A DNA stretch of 64,000 nucleotides from assembly GCA_009760855.2 (NCBI GenBank), contig WPIO01000032.1, positions 3,355,001-3,419,000 on the forward strand, in the 5' to 3' direction. The notes under the pieces were generated by a model. The model was not told where the DNA came from, did not search any database, and saw only the letters and a program-made list of their open reading frames with translations. The stretch is from Cristatella mucedo. Taxonomy: Eukaryota > Bryozoa > Phylactolaemata > Cristatellidae. Both the position numbers and the translations under genes were made by a program. Shown here piece by piece: positions 34,836 to 48,000 of this stretch (the stretch's first letter is position 1; each line of letters begins with the position of its first letter).

Positions 34836-37219
34836 GCATCTACGGTGCTTTCGCTTGCTATGCTACCCAGGTGCTTCAGCGATGTGCTTTCGCAAGTAGT
34901 TACTGCGAATGGAACTGTTTAGAGCGAAGTGCAAGTACCCCAAATGACATCCGATCTGTAACAGCAGGAAGCAATTGCAACTGAAAGATGTCAAGTTATC
35001 GCGTCTTTCGATTCGTTTTCAGAGGAGGTTCAAATCCCGAGTGCGACCCTATTCTTCTTTTTTTTTAAGTGCACTGTTCGTTAAGCTGAACATTTGTAAA
35101 TACTCCTGCGGGTATTTGGCGGCAATTCCGCAGACAAATATGCTGGGAATGTCCGATTGATAAGCAGAAGTGGTGCCTAGCAACGCCACAAGCCGAATGA
35201 TACGTTGCAAATGTCCTACAGTGAAATTGCATAACATCGGCCTGTGTCGTTGTGACAACTTATCAAGTTTTCGTCTAACTCTAATAAGCGAGAAGGTTAA
35301 GGTATTGCCAAATTAGTGTAGAGTATTTAATATTCATTGCGACGAGAAATTCCTCCTACTTTCGAATTTGAGACCGTGGCCTCAAGTCTCTGGATTCCTG
35401 GCTGTACAAAATCCAAGAATGCACTGATTGTAAAGTCTAGGAAAGGGCTGCCTAGAATTGCAATGGTTTTGAGCTTCTCAGTTATCACGGTGGAAAAAAG
35501 AAATAGCATGCAAACACAGGATACTCACTCGTGAATGCTCGACCTGCCCGAGGCGAGGCTATTCAGTCAGTCAAAGGGCTAGCCAATTTGGAATCACCAA
35601 CTTTGCTTTCAGAATTTATTACCACTTCTGCAAAACACGCTTCCCCAGCAACGCTGAAAGGTCCTCGGTGCTGTCTGCATTTGGGCCGATTGTTTCCTGC
35701 ACCGCCTCGCACGTAGAACACGAATGTCTATCGATGGAGGTCGATTAGTATAGAGGTCTTTGCGGCCAAGTGAGAGTACTATTGGCATGCAGTGTCCGAT
35801 AAACCGGTCGTCAGACTTGCCGGAAAATTAGTGATGGGCGACAAACAATGCGCATCTATAGCTTGCAGTGCGAGTGCATTCCTTCGGTGAGTTGCTGTCA
35901 GAATGATCGCTGAATTAAAAAGCACTCGCGTTCGCTGCTGTAATTGTAGGCTCATTCATCGCCACTTTCATATTAGGAGGAGTGGAGAAATCATTCGGTC
36001 TTATATTTGGTGAGATAGAAGACAAGTTTCATGCGTCAGCGCTTGCCACGTCTTGGGTAGGATCGCTGACGACTACGTGTCGCCTGACACTAGGTAAAGC
36101 TAGTTGCTGCTCGTGCTTGGTGCACACTCTGCCCTTTGGCACGCTGTCACCCTGCTCATCAAAATCCGATGTTTGTCCTTTTGTAGTGATTTAGAAAATG
36201 GGCTAGCCAAACTGAACTTCAAAAATGTATTTTTTTAAAGTGCAGACATCCTTTTCTATTGTACCACCTGGAATGCGCACGTGTGAAAACTACGTCCGAG
36301 GTGCTATTGCAACAGTTATGTAGCCTGTGGTCTTCGATGGGTGACAGAGTTGCTGAGCGGCTGGCAGAGCCACCCGCCCCGATCCATAAATGCCTGCATT
36401 TGCAGCGCACCCGGCATCTCCAAAGTGTGCTTTGCTCAGACTTCCGTTAAAAAGGTGGTGGGCTTGAAAGACTTGTCATGGGTTCTTCAGTGACCCTACA
36501 TGGCAAGTTTCCCGGTGCAGTCTTGAGATCCCGGTCAATTCTACTACATCAAACCGAGCCAATTTTTGCGCTATTAAAACCACAGTTTTTCTAGCTGATT
36601 AGGTCACGGACAACATTTCATTGTCTTGGGATTAAACTCTGATCGTGCTTCTGCATAAACAGTTTTATTTTTGTACCTACCATCTAAGCTGACACTTCTA
36701 CTCAACTCACTTCCGCTGTGGCCCTTCTGACTCAGCTGTCTTTGCCGTTTCATTGTTACATTAGATTAAATCTTTTAAGTTATCCTACGCGAAGCGAAAG
36801 ACACTTAGGTGTTGAGTTACCTGCAGATTACTCTCCAGTTTAACACCAGCTTAGTCTTCATTATAGTAATAATAATAAGTCTTTAACATAGTGACCTAAG
36901 AGAACAAAATCTCTCTTCAGCCACTTTATAAATATCGGCAAGAGATGCAATAGCAAGAATTCATGACAAGTACGGTATCATGCTTAGATAAGAAGGCAAG
37001 AGTGCCCACGTATCATTCGTAGACAAGCATGCAAAAGCACTCGAGACACACAGTACCCCGGGTTCCTAAGACAATTGATTAGTAAAACGCACTGAATCAT
37101 GCACAGTTCAGCTCTCATTTCGCACAGAAATAAAGACAAGTTCATTTGAGGCCTATGAAGTTTTGAAACAATCAACCAGGATATATTTCCATATAAAGAC
37201 ATGTTTGCATATAAATAGG

Positions 37220-37309
<90 letters not shown>

Positions 37310-40300
37310 TATATGAAACGGCTTGGAATTATGTGCATTAATCCCGTAGCAAACAAAAGCATTGAGCACTGCAATAGCTCAAACATATCAAGAAAATTCG
37401 AATCGTGGTTTTGAGCTAATCACTTGCCGATTTAAATATTTTAACAGCCTCTAGGCTTTATTTCTAAACACTGTGCGCTCAACCCTACTTATTGTTTGAT
37501 ACCCGATCCTTCAACGAACCTCGCATTTCCTGAACTCCCTTGCAGCTTGTAGCCGAAGATCGCAATTGGATGGCAGCTAACGTTTAAAAACAACGCTATT
37601 AGTGAAATACGGTATATGGAAATCTGGCATCGCTCATATACTAAAAAGCTCTACACTAAATTTTGACTCAGCCAGCCACTATATACTTTGTTGCTGTAGC
37701 CTCTAGGCGGAATCGGGATCCTATTATTCTGCCTTAATGACCTCTTCCTGCTCGACCACAAGTATCTCCACAGTAAAGTCTTCCTAATTTCAGCTTCTTA
37801 ATAAGGGAAAATTGGGAATTAGGAAATTTTTTTTCAGTCTAAATGTCTTTAAAATATCACTGTTGGTTCAAAACTCAGCAAATAGTCTTAAAAAGTCTTC
37901 AATAGCTTCGCAACTTCCATAGAATCTAACCTCGCCATCTACTATTACTGATCTGAACTGGCCGCCGGTCAAGAAGCATGCCAACTTGGTGAGCCGTGAT
38001 GGCTCACAACGTGAGGCGGTTGCTTTTCACGACTTCGGGTCGTGGGTTTGAATCCTTCGGTGGGCGATCCTTTTTCGCCGCTAGATGTGATGGTGATAGC
38101 CGCAAATGCTTTTTTTTGCTGTACAAAAGAGGCTGTTAAATCAGCTAGTATTTTTTGAATTTTTGTAGTGCCCTCGGAGAACTTAATCTCTCTTTAGTTT
38201 ACATAGTCTGCAAAGGAAGCATGATTGAATAAATAGTGTTTGCATGCTCAATCTCAACAAGCATAACTTGGTTAGAGGTTACACGCTCAGAGTCAGCATG
38301 TGAATAGGGTTATTGGCAGCATGCACAGTCTCAGCACTCATAAGCACATTCACGTGCTCTGACCAAGCTATCTAATTCCTCGGCCCCCTCACACCATCTA
38401 TTCATCTGACATTTTCCACTTAGCTGTGCCTTGAAGCAATCTCAAAACCTTGGAAGATCGTGTCAACAGTTCCAATGAAATTCAAGCCTGGAATTCTCTA
38501 CAGACTAACATCACAAAGTCAGCAGGCATGAAATTTAAAGGGACCTTAAAAATGCCTGAAAATGCGTGGGTAAAAGTAAGTAATAGTGAATGAAAATCTA
38601 TGAGTGGAGAAAATCAGACGGCACGCGGCTTCTAGCGGAGGTAATATCTTGAGACCAACATTTTCGATCACGCAGTACTATATATTGGCCTCAGTTATTG
38701 ACCGGCGCTAGATAAAAGAACGGAACTAATGATTGATTGAATTTAGCTTCGACGCTTAAACAACTACATGTCACTGAACGCCGATACTTTCTTATCGAAC
38801 CATGAACGATCGATCACCTTGAAACAGTTTAAAATTATTCTTGAACATTTGAAGCATAAGACATAACCATAGAAATAGACCTGAATATGCAGTTGGTGCT
38901 AACAGCACCAAACAATGTGGGTTCAAAGACTATCTGCGTTTGCTTATCACTTCGATGAGATGCTGACAGTGTAATATCAATTGTGTCATTCAAGTACGTC
39001 GGGCTTGCAACACTTTCAATGCCGTCGAAGTGGCACCCTTTAGCACGCCCTCTTGCCAACTGGAACCCCTTAAAGACCGCACTCGGTTCCTATGCACTCA
39101 AAGCTGGAACTGGCTACTAATTACTGAATGCAAACATCAACTGAAATTTAAAATTAAGCTAAAACTCTATTGTGCCTAATGAAGTTTGTTCTCCGTTCGT
39201 TGGCATTTTCCTTACTGTGCATGTGTATTATATGACTGCGTTGTTATTAGTCAGTTGATACCTCTTGGGTCGCTTTACAAATTTTATATATTACTAATAT
39301 AACTATTATATTGTCTTACCCCTATAAGTGTGGCACCTGTAAAGTGTCGGTTTGGCGGACAAAAACTTGTTTTGCGAAGCAGAAATACTTTTCGTAAATG
39401 CATAAAAATGGGTTGCAATGAGTTTTATTCTACTATAAGCCCAGCTGAAGCACTTGTTCAGTCACTGTAATCAGTTAGTCTAGCCGAGCACGTACTTTCC
39501 TCTGTGCCAGCGTTGGTGCTGACAGTGCTGCAAGGCTTCGATCAGAAAGACCTTTCAACCTTCTTTCCTTCTCTCGACAGCTTCAGCATTTGCTGCCGGA
39601 AAGATAAGGCTTGCATACAAATGATGTGCTCTCTAAGCTTGGTGCTCGATGTCGACTTACATCCCGTCGTCTCCAGATATGATGAATTAATAATAATAAT
39701 AATAATAGAAATTCTTTTGTATAGCACCCTAGGAGAACATCGTCTCTATCCAGGCTCTTAATAGCTCGCTGCAACGGAACCAATGCCCATGGTTAATTGA
39801 CATGCATGTCATCGAGCAAGTTCAATCAAACAAGTATTGTGCTTAAGTCAGTATGTCAAAGTACGCATTAAGACACTCGCGGCCACAGTAAGTATGACCT
39901 CTGGCTTGTTGCATGCACTGAATCGTGCACAGGTACGAACTCAAAGTACAAAGAAACGAAATAGGACAAGTTCGCTGAGGCTAAGAGTTAGCTGACAAAA
40001 ACAAACTGCACCTGCAGCTAACACCTAGACTATCAAGTTCAGCAAAAGTAGTGACCTTAACGAGAAGTGAGTTCCAGACTTTCGACGTATGCGAGCTGAA
40101 CCATCGATCACCGACGGGTTTCAATTAAATGTGATGGACGGCAAGATATCTAGATATTGAGGAGCGTGAGGTGTGACAGCGAACTGGAAGAGCGATAAAG
40201 TTGAATAGGTAGGCTGGTGCAAGCGAGTGAAGTGACCTGTTATCCAGACTGGGGATTTTAAACTCGATAGTCAACGAGAAGTTAAAAACCTACCTGTTCC

Positions 40301-43300
40301 TTACTGACTTTGCTCAGTCCGAGTGGAGTATCATTTGACTTGGTATTACGTTACGTGGCTACGCCGTTTGTGACTAGGAGATGTGCTGCATGCTTTAGTA
40401 TTTCGAGCCATTGAGAAAAATGTGTCCAACCAAAACCGGAAATATTTCTTGTCTCATTTGAAACAAGCAAAGTTAAACTCGCATTTCCTATTCACTCTGA
40501 TACGTGAAGTATTGGTCGAGTTATGGAATTTACAAGGTACCAACCGATCCTAGAAATGAAGCTGCATAAAAGTCACAAGAATGCCCCTCAACAAGCTTCA
40601 AGTATGTATCGCGATCTACCAAGGTTCGACAAGTTGGGATACAAGTCACTTATGATGCAGAGATTGGTATAAATGTTTTTATTTGTTACATTCGGGTTAG
40701 ACGTGGTTTGCATAACCCTTTTTCTTTCGTGCGGGAAGTCATCAGAACTTCCTATCCCATTCTAACATATTTGTCATATTTTTCATTTGTAAAGTACCCT
40801 AAACACATATTCGATTGTCGGAGTTTTTTTATTTTATTAACACTCCCCATTAACAGATTCTACAACATCCAGCAAGAACTATAATTTTCCATTAATAGAT
40901 TGGCTTACGAGCAACGTGAACAGAGACAGGCTCGCCATCCAAATCTCAGTTGGAGTTTCCCGTGATTTTTTACGGGTAAAGACTAGTCAATTATAATAAT
41001 AATAATTATGATAATCATTTCTATCACGCCATATGACAACCTAATTTCAACTTTATTTGGGTCCTTTACAATTCAATACAAGTAAGGCAATAAACAACAG
41101 CTAATGACAAAACGGCGTCCTGCTTAGGCTTGCATGCAAAGCCACACAAGAAAGAAACACTCACACTAGCTGGTCAGCTAGCAATTGTGTGCTTTGGTCT
41201 CTACAGGCAGCTTAGGTGCTTCCTATTCAGTCTATTTGAAGTGCCTAGAAAGAGGTTTAAGTATATACTGGTGCTTTTCAAAAGCTTTACTATTATCGAG
41301 AGAATTTTTAAAAGAATGCACCGAATTTCGTCCAGATGCATTGGCATGCTTGTGGCTCGTCGTCGTCGTCCTATTGTAATCGCACTCTTTAAACAAATAC
41401 GGCGCAAATGTGGCACTCTCACAGATTGAGCTCCGCTCCGACTAAATGAGATTAATCCAATGCGATTCGCCCGTGTATTAATGGAAAATTTAGTAAGTTC
41501 ACGTGAAGGCGAACTCTTGTCTTCATTCAGCTAGACCCCAGCAAGACTCGATCGCATCCGCTCGACACTTCCTATCTCTCGATTTATTACTATTACTATC
41601 ATCATTACTACTTCGTGAAGTTTATTCTGCTGTCGGAGCGAAGCGCTAGTTTGCTGGCGTCTTTGGGCCACTTCCAGACCCTGGGGATGGTTGCACGTTG
41701 GCGCTGAATGGTATTGGCCTGCAAGGCCGTCCGTTCGCCCCTTTCTTTTGGCACCAGCGGCCTCCTCGAGTCGGCTTTTCTCTGGCCTGGACTGACTGAA
41801 ATGTTCGCATGGACATCATCTGGCCCATCCTAGCAATTTCTTCCTCTACCAGGAAAGAGAGCAAGATAGTGCTGTACCTGTCTAAGGAATGGATGCCAGA
41901 TCCAGCGACATTGCAGCAAGCACTGCGCTTTCAGCAGCCGCTTGCCGTTTCAGTAGACTGTGGGCGCGGCTGCGTATTTATTGGATATTTCCACTTATCG
42001 TTGCAGTTTAACTAGACGAATAGTACGTAATTACTCGCAGAATGCGCCACACTTGGGCTTCTGGCTACTCTTTGACTGTCGCATTGAAGCGTAATGAATG
42101 CAGAATTTAAATTTGCATCTTTGCTTTTCCCGCTTGGACAAAGGCGCGCGGTGCTATTTTCGCTTGGGCTACAGTTGCCATTTTTATCGCTTTGTCTCTC
42201 GGGCTTCCAATTCCAAGCCCGTGCGTGTGGGGTTTCTCCTGGACGGCGCAGTCGAGGTGGCGCACTAATCTCGCTCGAAGACAGTGTCTTGGTTACCGCG
42301 CACGTATAATATTCCAGCAATAAAACACACGGGCAAGCGAAGCGTCTGCTTCGAGTATGCTCGGAGCAGAGCGACAGCGCAGCTTCTACTGGCTTCTACT
42401 GACAGGATTCCTTGGCGGACTCCTGAGCGCCAGGTACAGCTGCAGGGTCGTCTCCTTCGCCGGCGGCCTACTCTACGCACTCGGCATAACGCTGAGCTCT
42501 TTGTCGCCGAGCCTTAGTTACCTATACGTCTTCTACGGCCTGCTGCCGGGTGAGTACATTTTAAGGCGCACACTCTGATTTACTTGTGCGCACAGACTTG
42601 ATTGGGGCATCTTTTCTTTACAGCATATGCAAAGTGCCTAGAAAGATATTCTGGTTGCTAAGAGGTAGTAATAATAATAATGCACTTGATGAAGCGCCCT
42701 CGGAGAACTCAATCTCTCTCTCTCTAGGCGCTTTACATTTGCTGCAAAGGGAAATGCAATTGAATGGAGAGTAATATCATGATTGATAAATAAACAACAT
42801 GAATAACATGGTTAGGGGTGACATGCACAGGGTCAGCATGCAAATGTGGTTAGGGGCAGCATGCACAGTGTCAGCACGCATAAGCACATCAAGGACATGT
42901 CACCCCTAACCATATTATTCATTTCGTTTGTTTTTCAAGCATGATTTTACTTACCATTCAATTGCATTTCACTTTACAGCAAATGGAAAGCGCCTCGAGA
43001 GAGATTAGGTTCTCTGAGGGCGCTTTATCAAGTTAATTATTATTATTATTATTATTATTAAGGACGAATCACAGGAACCCACTAAATGCTGTCCTAAATA
43101 GGTATGTCTTACGTTCTTTTTAAATGTGGTCAGGTCAGGGAATGTTCTGACGCAGGTCGGGAGGGAGTTCCAGGCTTTGGCAGCATACGAACTAAATGCA
43201 CGGTCTCCAAAGGATTTGAGGTTTGTACGAGGTATTTCTAGACTGTTGGATTCCAAAAGCGGGTGGTACGATGCTTGGCCTGATGGGGGAGTATATCTGA

Positions 43301-45022
43301 GAGATAGGCTGGAGCCAAAGAATGAAGGGACCTAAAAGTGAGCGACAAAACCTTGAACTCAATCCGTTGCTTGACTGGTAGCCAGTGCAGGTCGGCGAGA
43401 AGTGGTGTGATGTGGCAACTGAGACGTTGACGACAGACAAGCCTAGCTGCAGAGTTTTGCACCAGCTGCATCACCTGATCGCACATGCTGGTAGGCCAGT
43501 AAGCAGTGAGTTGCAGAAGTCGAGACGGGATGTCAAGAATGCATGGACCAACTTGGACGTGGTATCCTTATCTAAACAAGCCCGAATTTTAGCAATGTTA
43601 TGAAGCTGAAAATAGGCAGATCTGACTGTGGAGCTGATATGGTCGTCCAACGAGAGGTCGCTTTGGAATATGACACCTAAATTTCGAGCTGATTCAACTG
43701 GAGATTTGCTGGCAAAGCTAATTTTGAGCGTCAGCCTTCCAATTTCTGAATCACACTGGGTTTGCCCATAACTAGTAAGTTAGTTTTATCATCGTTTAGT
43801 TTTAGAAAATTTGCTGCCATCCATGTGCGGATGTCATCAATACATGCAGCAAGTGAGTTGAGAGAATTTGAGGTGCTCGAAGGCTGGTAGGGATCAAAGC
43901 AAAGGTACAACTAGTTGTCATCCGCGTAGAAGTGAAAGCCTAGATTGTGCTTGGCAATCCTATCAGCAAGAGGGAGAGTATACACCGTGAAAAGAACCGG
44001 AGCCCTGAGGTTACTAAGATACTAAGTTAGATACTAAGTTCTCTGGGGCGATATGCAAATAGCCTGTCATTATTATATCAGCTATGAGTCAGTGCTTTTA
44101 TCGCGCTAATGGCAACCTTCGGGACGTTGCGGTTGAGGCGGCCACGGTAACTCGAGGGTGCGATCAGACTCCGGGTGAATCCTGCCTGTCATGAGCACGC
44201 GTGCCCTACAGGAATAGCTCGAAATTTCCTCTGTCTCGCTGTTGCTGGGAATAGCTAGACCTCACTACCTTTGTGAACTTGTCAATAGAACTTGAGCAAC
44301 TTCCGCCCAGTCTCCCTTCTACAGTTCATATCAAAAATACTGGAACGAATCCTGGCAGACCAGATGAACTCATATAATGAAACTTCAAACGTGCAAGTAA
44401 GTTCCAGTCTGGTTTTAGAGCAAATCACTCTAAAGAGTCAGCATCACTTCGGGTGTATAACGACCTACTTAGAAATGCAGACTTGGGTAGAGTCTTTGTG
44501 CTGGTTTTGTTCGATCTTTCGGCAGCTTTTGATACTATTGATCACCAAGTCATTTTTGAGTGGCTTCCATCTCACCTGGGCACCAATGGCACTGCATTGC
44601 TACGATCCAGGTCCCATCTCAGTGGGAGACTCCAGAGTATAGATCTGAATGGACAAAGATCATCCGAGGTACCTCTGAAATATGGAGTACCTCAGGACTC
44701 TGCGCTTGGTTCCGTTCTTTTCACGGCTTATACTCTTCCTCTTGCCGATGTGATTGCCAAGCACAATCCGGGCTTTCACTTCTATGTGTATGACACTTAG
44801 CTGTACCTTTGCTTTGATGCCTCCCATCCCTCCAGCACGTCGAATTCTTTGAACTCCCTTGCTGTATGTATTAATGACATTCGCACACGGTTGGCAGCAA
44901 ATTTTCGTAAATTTATTAATGATAAAACCAACTTGCTAGTTATGGGCAAACCTATATATATATATATATATATGCATATATATATATATGTATGTATATA
45001 TATATGCATATATATATATATG

Positions 45023-45053
<31 letters not shown>

Positions 45054-48000
45054 GCGTGCGTGCGTGTTCGTGTGCATGAAGATCGCACGGGAATGCATGC
45101 GCTAGAGGAATCGAAACGTTTTCAGCTAACTCCCAGAATAGATAGATGAAAAGAATATCAGTACTACGATTATTAAATAGTGGTAGTGTTCAGCTAGGGC
45201 GGTGAGTTATGCAGATATTTGTCATCACTGCAGGTCTTGGCGGATCTTTGATTTATGTGAGCAGCACGTTAATTGTGAACGAATATTTTGACGAGCGGCG
45301 CGGGGTGGCAAATGGCATTGCCTCGGCAGGAAGCGGCATGGGTGCCCTGTGCATGCCACTCTTCATCCAGTGGCTCTTGGAGAACTACGGTCTATTTGGA
45401 GAGATGCTCATAGTCGGTGCAACCGTCCTTCACATTTGTGTCAGCGCTGCACTGTACAGACCACTTCGACGGGTAAGTCCTGCCGGTTTGGCACCGCCTT
45501 GTCGTTTCGAAGGTAAAGCATTGAGCTATGCGTCGCTTTAGTCTCGTCTCTCACCGGCTCTTCCATACAGGCTACCAGCTCCACTTCGACGCTGACGGCC
45601 AGCGCACCGTCCGTCTCTACTGACAATGTGACCGTCCTGCTCAGCTGGAGCTCGCTGAATCGCCTGCTGTCGCGCTGGTGGAGAGAGTTGCTGCAGCACT
45701 TAAAGATTCTAAAAAATCCGAGGTTTTCGATGTTCTGCCTGTCCATCATTCTGCTCTACATGAGCTACCTGCCGGCAGTCTACTTCCTGCCCGCCCTTGC
45801 GGAGGCTGCCAACATGTCCAAGAAGTCGGCCGCGTTGCTTCTGTCGATCGTGGGAGCTTGCGACATGTGCGGCAGGATACTGAGCGGCTTCCTTTTTGAC
45901 GTCAAAAGAATCAAGCCGTATAGAGCGTACATATACAACACAGCTTTCCTGTGGCTTGCATTGGCCGGCATTTTTCAGACCCTGTCCACTCAGTATTATC
46001 AGTTTTGCATCTGCAGCGCAGTACACGGCTTTTTCCACGGTAAGTCAGCGATATCCAAGCTCGGCGGCAGTTCGGTGTATGCTATGTCACACGTCCACCA
46101 GATCGCCGCATCCTTTCCGGCCGTTGCATTCTAGGAATATGTGTGGCCCAAAGGTCTGTCATCGTAACGGATGTCGTCGGCAATGACTCGGTCAACCAAG
46201 CTGTTGGCATACTCATTACATGCCAAGGCTTCGGGGTGGCAACAGGACCGTCAGTAACCGGTAAGAGAACCCTAACCAGGTCCCCGAACTTGATCCCTTC
46301 TTGCGTTCCAGCATGTCAAACTCTTGTCAACTCACTTGCTGGATGGAATGCGGACATTCCGCGCCAGGATTGCAACTTGCTCAAAAGGAATGATGACAAA
46401 ACCAACTTGCCTATTAAGGGCAAAACTGGTTTTACTCAGAAAACTGAAAACCTGTCCCTCAGAATGGGCTCAGCTAACACATTACCTGTAGCATCTGCAT
46501 AAAATCTAGGTGTCCCATTCCAAAGTGACCTTACACTAGACGAACACATCAGCTCCACAGTCAAGTCTGCTGACTTTCAACTACGTATTACAATACGATT
46601 TACAAGACTTCGAGCCTTCAGACAGACAGGGATACCGTCACCAAGGGGGTCCATACATTTGCTGCATCCCGTCTTGACGTATGTACCTCACTACTTGCAG
46701 GTCTTCCGGTATGTGCAATAAGGTGACTGCAGTTGATGCAAAACTCTGCAGCTAGGCGTGTCTGTCATGAATGTTGCAGTTGCCCCATTACCAATTATTC
46801 ATTCCAAGGTTTTGCCACTCACTTTTAGGTACCTTCGTTCTCTTGCTCCAGCCTACCTATCCAAACTGCTTCCCAGTCATGCCAGGCAACTTTCCACCCA
46901 GCTTTCTGACTCAATTCGTATAGCCGCGCCTCAAACAAACCTCAAATCCTCTGCAGACCGTGTCTTTAGTTATTTTGTTCCCAAATCCTGGAACTCACTC
47001 CCGACTGACATTACAACATTTCCTGACGTATTGACATGTAGCATCACTCTTCCTCCACACCTACAGCCATATGTCAAGTGCCTAGAAAGAGATTTGGTTC
47101 TCTTAGGGCTCTATATAAATGTCTAATTATTATTAGTACTATTAGTATTAAGTCATTCTAGCTGAAAAGCCCAATACGACCTTTGCATAGCACAGTTTTA
47201 CTACGCTGTATACACTGTGGTCTTTTCCTAATGGAAATTCGCTGGTTTGGCCCAGTGGTTAAGGTGCTCGCCTTTGACGACGGAGATCAAGGTGAATGAA
47301 TAGATTTGATGACCGAGATCGTGGGCTCGAGCCATGTAGAATATGCAAAGCACCTGAATAGAGATTACGTTCTCTTAGGACGCTATACAAACGAATTATG
47401 TATCGGTTCCTTCGGCTGCAAATGCACTGGTGCTAGCTCACAGGTAAGGCGACCGAACCTCACGTGACTCAGGTGGTGGATTTGAATATCGCACAGGCAA
47501 TACTTTATTGACCTCGGCAACCGGGGTTAAAGCTTGCTAAGTAGGGCGTGCGAGCATGCGTTAAGCGATGCGGACCAATCCCACGTGAGAGTTGTTCGAC
47601 GCTGTGTACTTCGAAGTACAAACAAGAGGCAAGCTCCAGTGCCGCGAGGCATCCAGTGTAGGTTTGTGTCTTGTAAAATTCATAACTTGTTCGATACTTC
47701 ACCGATCAATGATAAAATTCGAAGTGAGAGTTTAACTCCACTTGTACAACAGTGGCTAGTAAAGTTTCTTATTTTGGTTGGATGCACTTTGATGTTCTTA
47801 AATTGATGAGCCCCACTGGGGGGCAATATGACATGTGTAGCCGTGCTTGCTTATGGTTGGGCTTGATGACTGCCCTACTTAATCTTTGTCATCGGGAGCT
47901 GTGTCCAGGGCGTTAGACATTTCTGTACAGATAGCCTATTCAGCTGGGAAACTCACATAACCCTCGTTTACACACGCAACCTGTGGTGCTCACTGGGATT

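Noticed and set aside
34422-34922. 166-codon Ser-Leu-rich frame
   Set aside because: Mostly CT-repeat translation; no conserved part.
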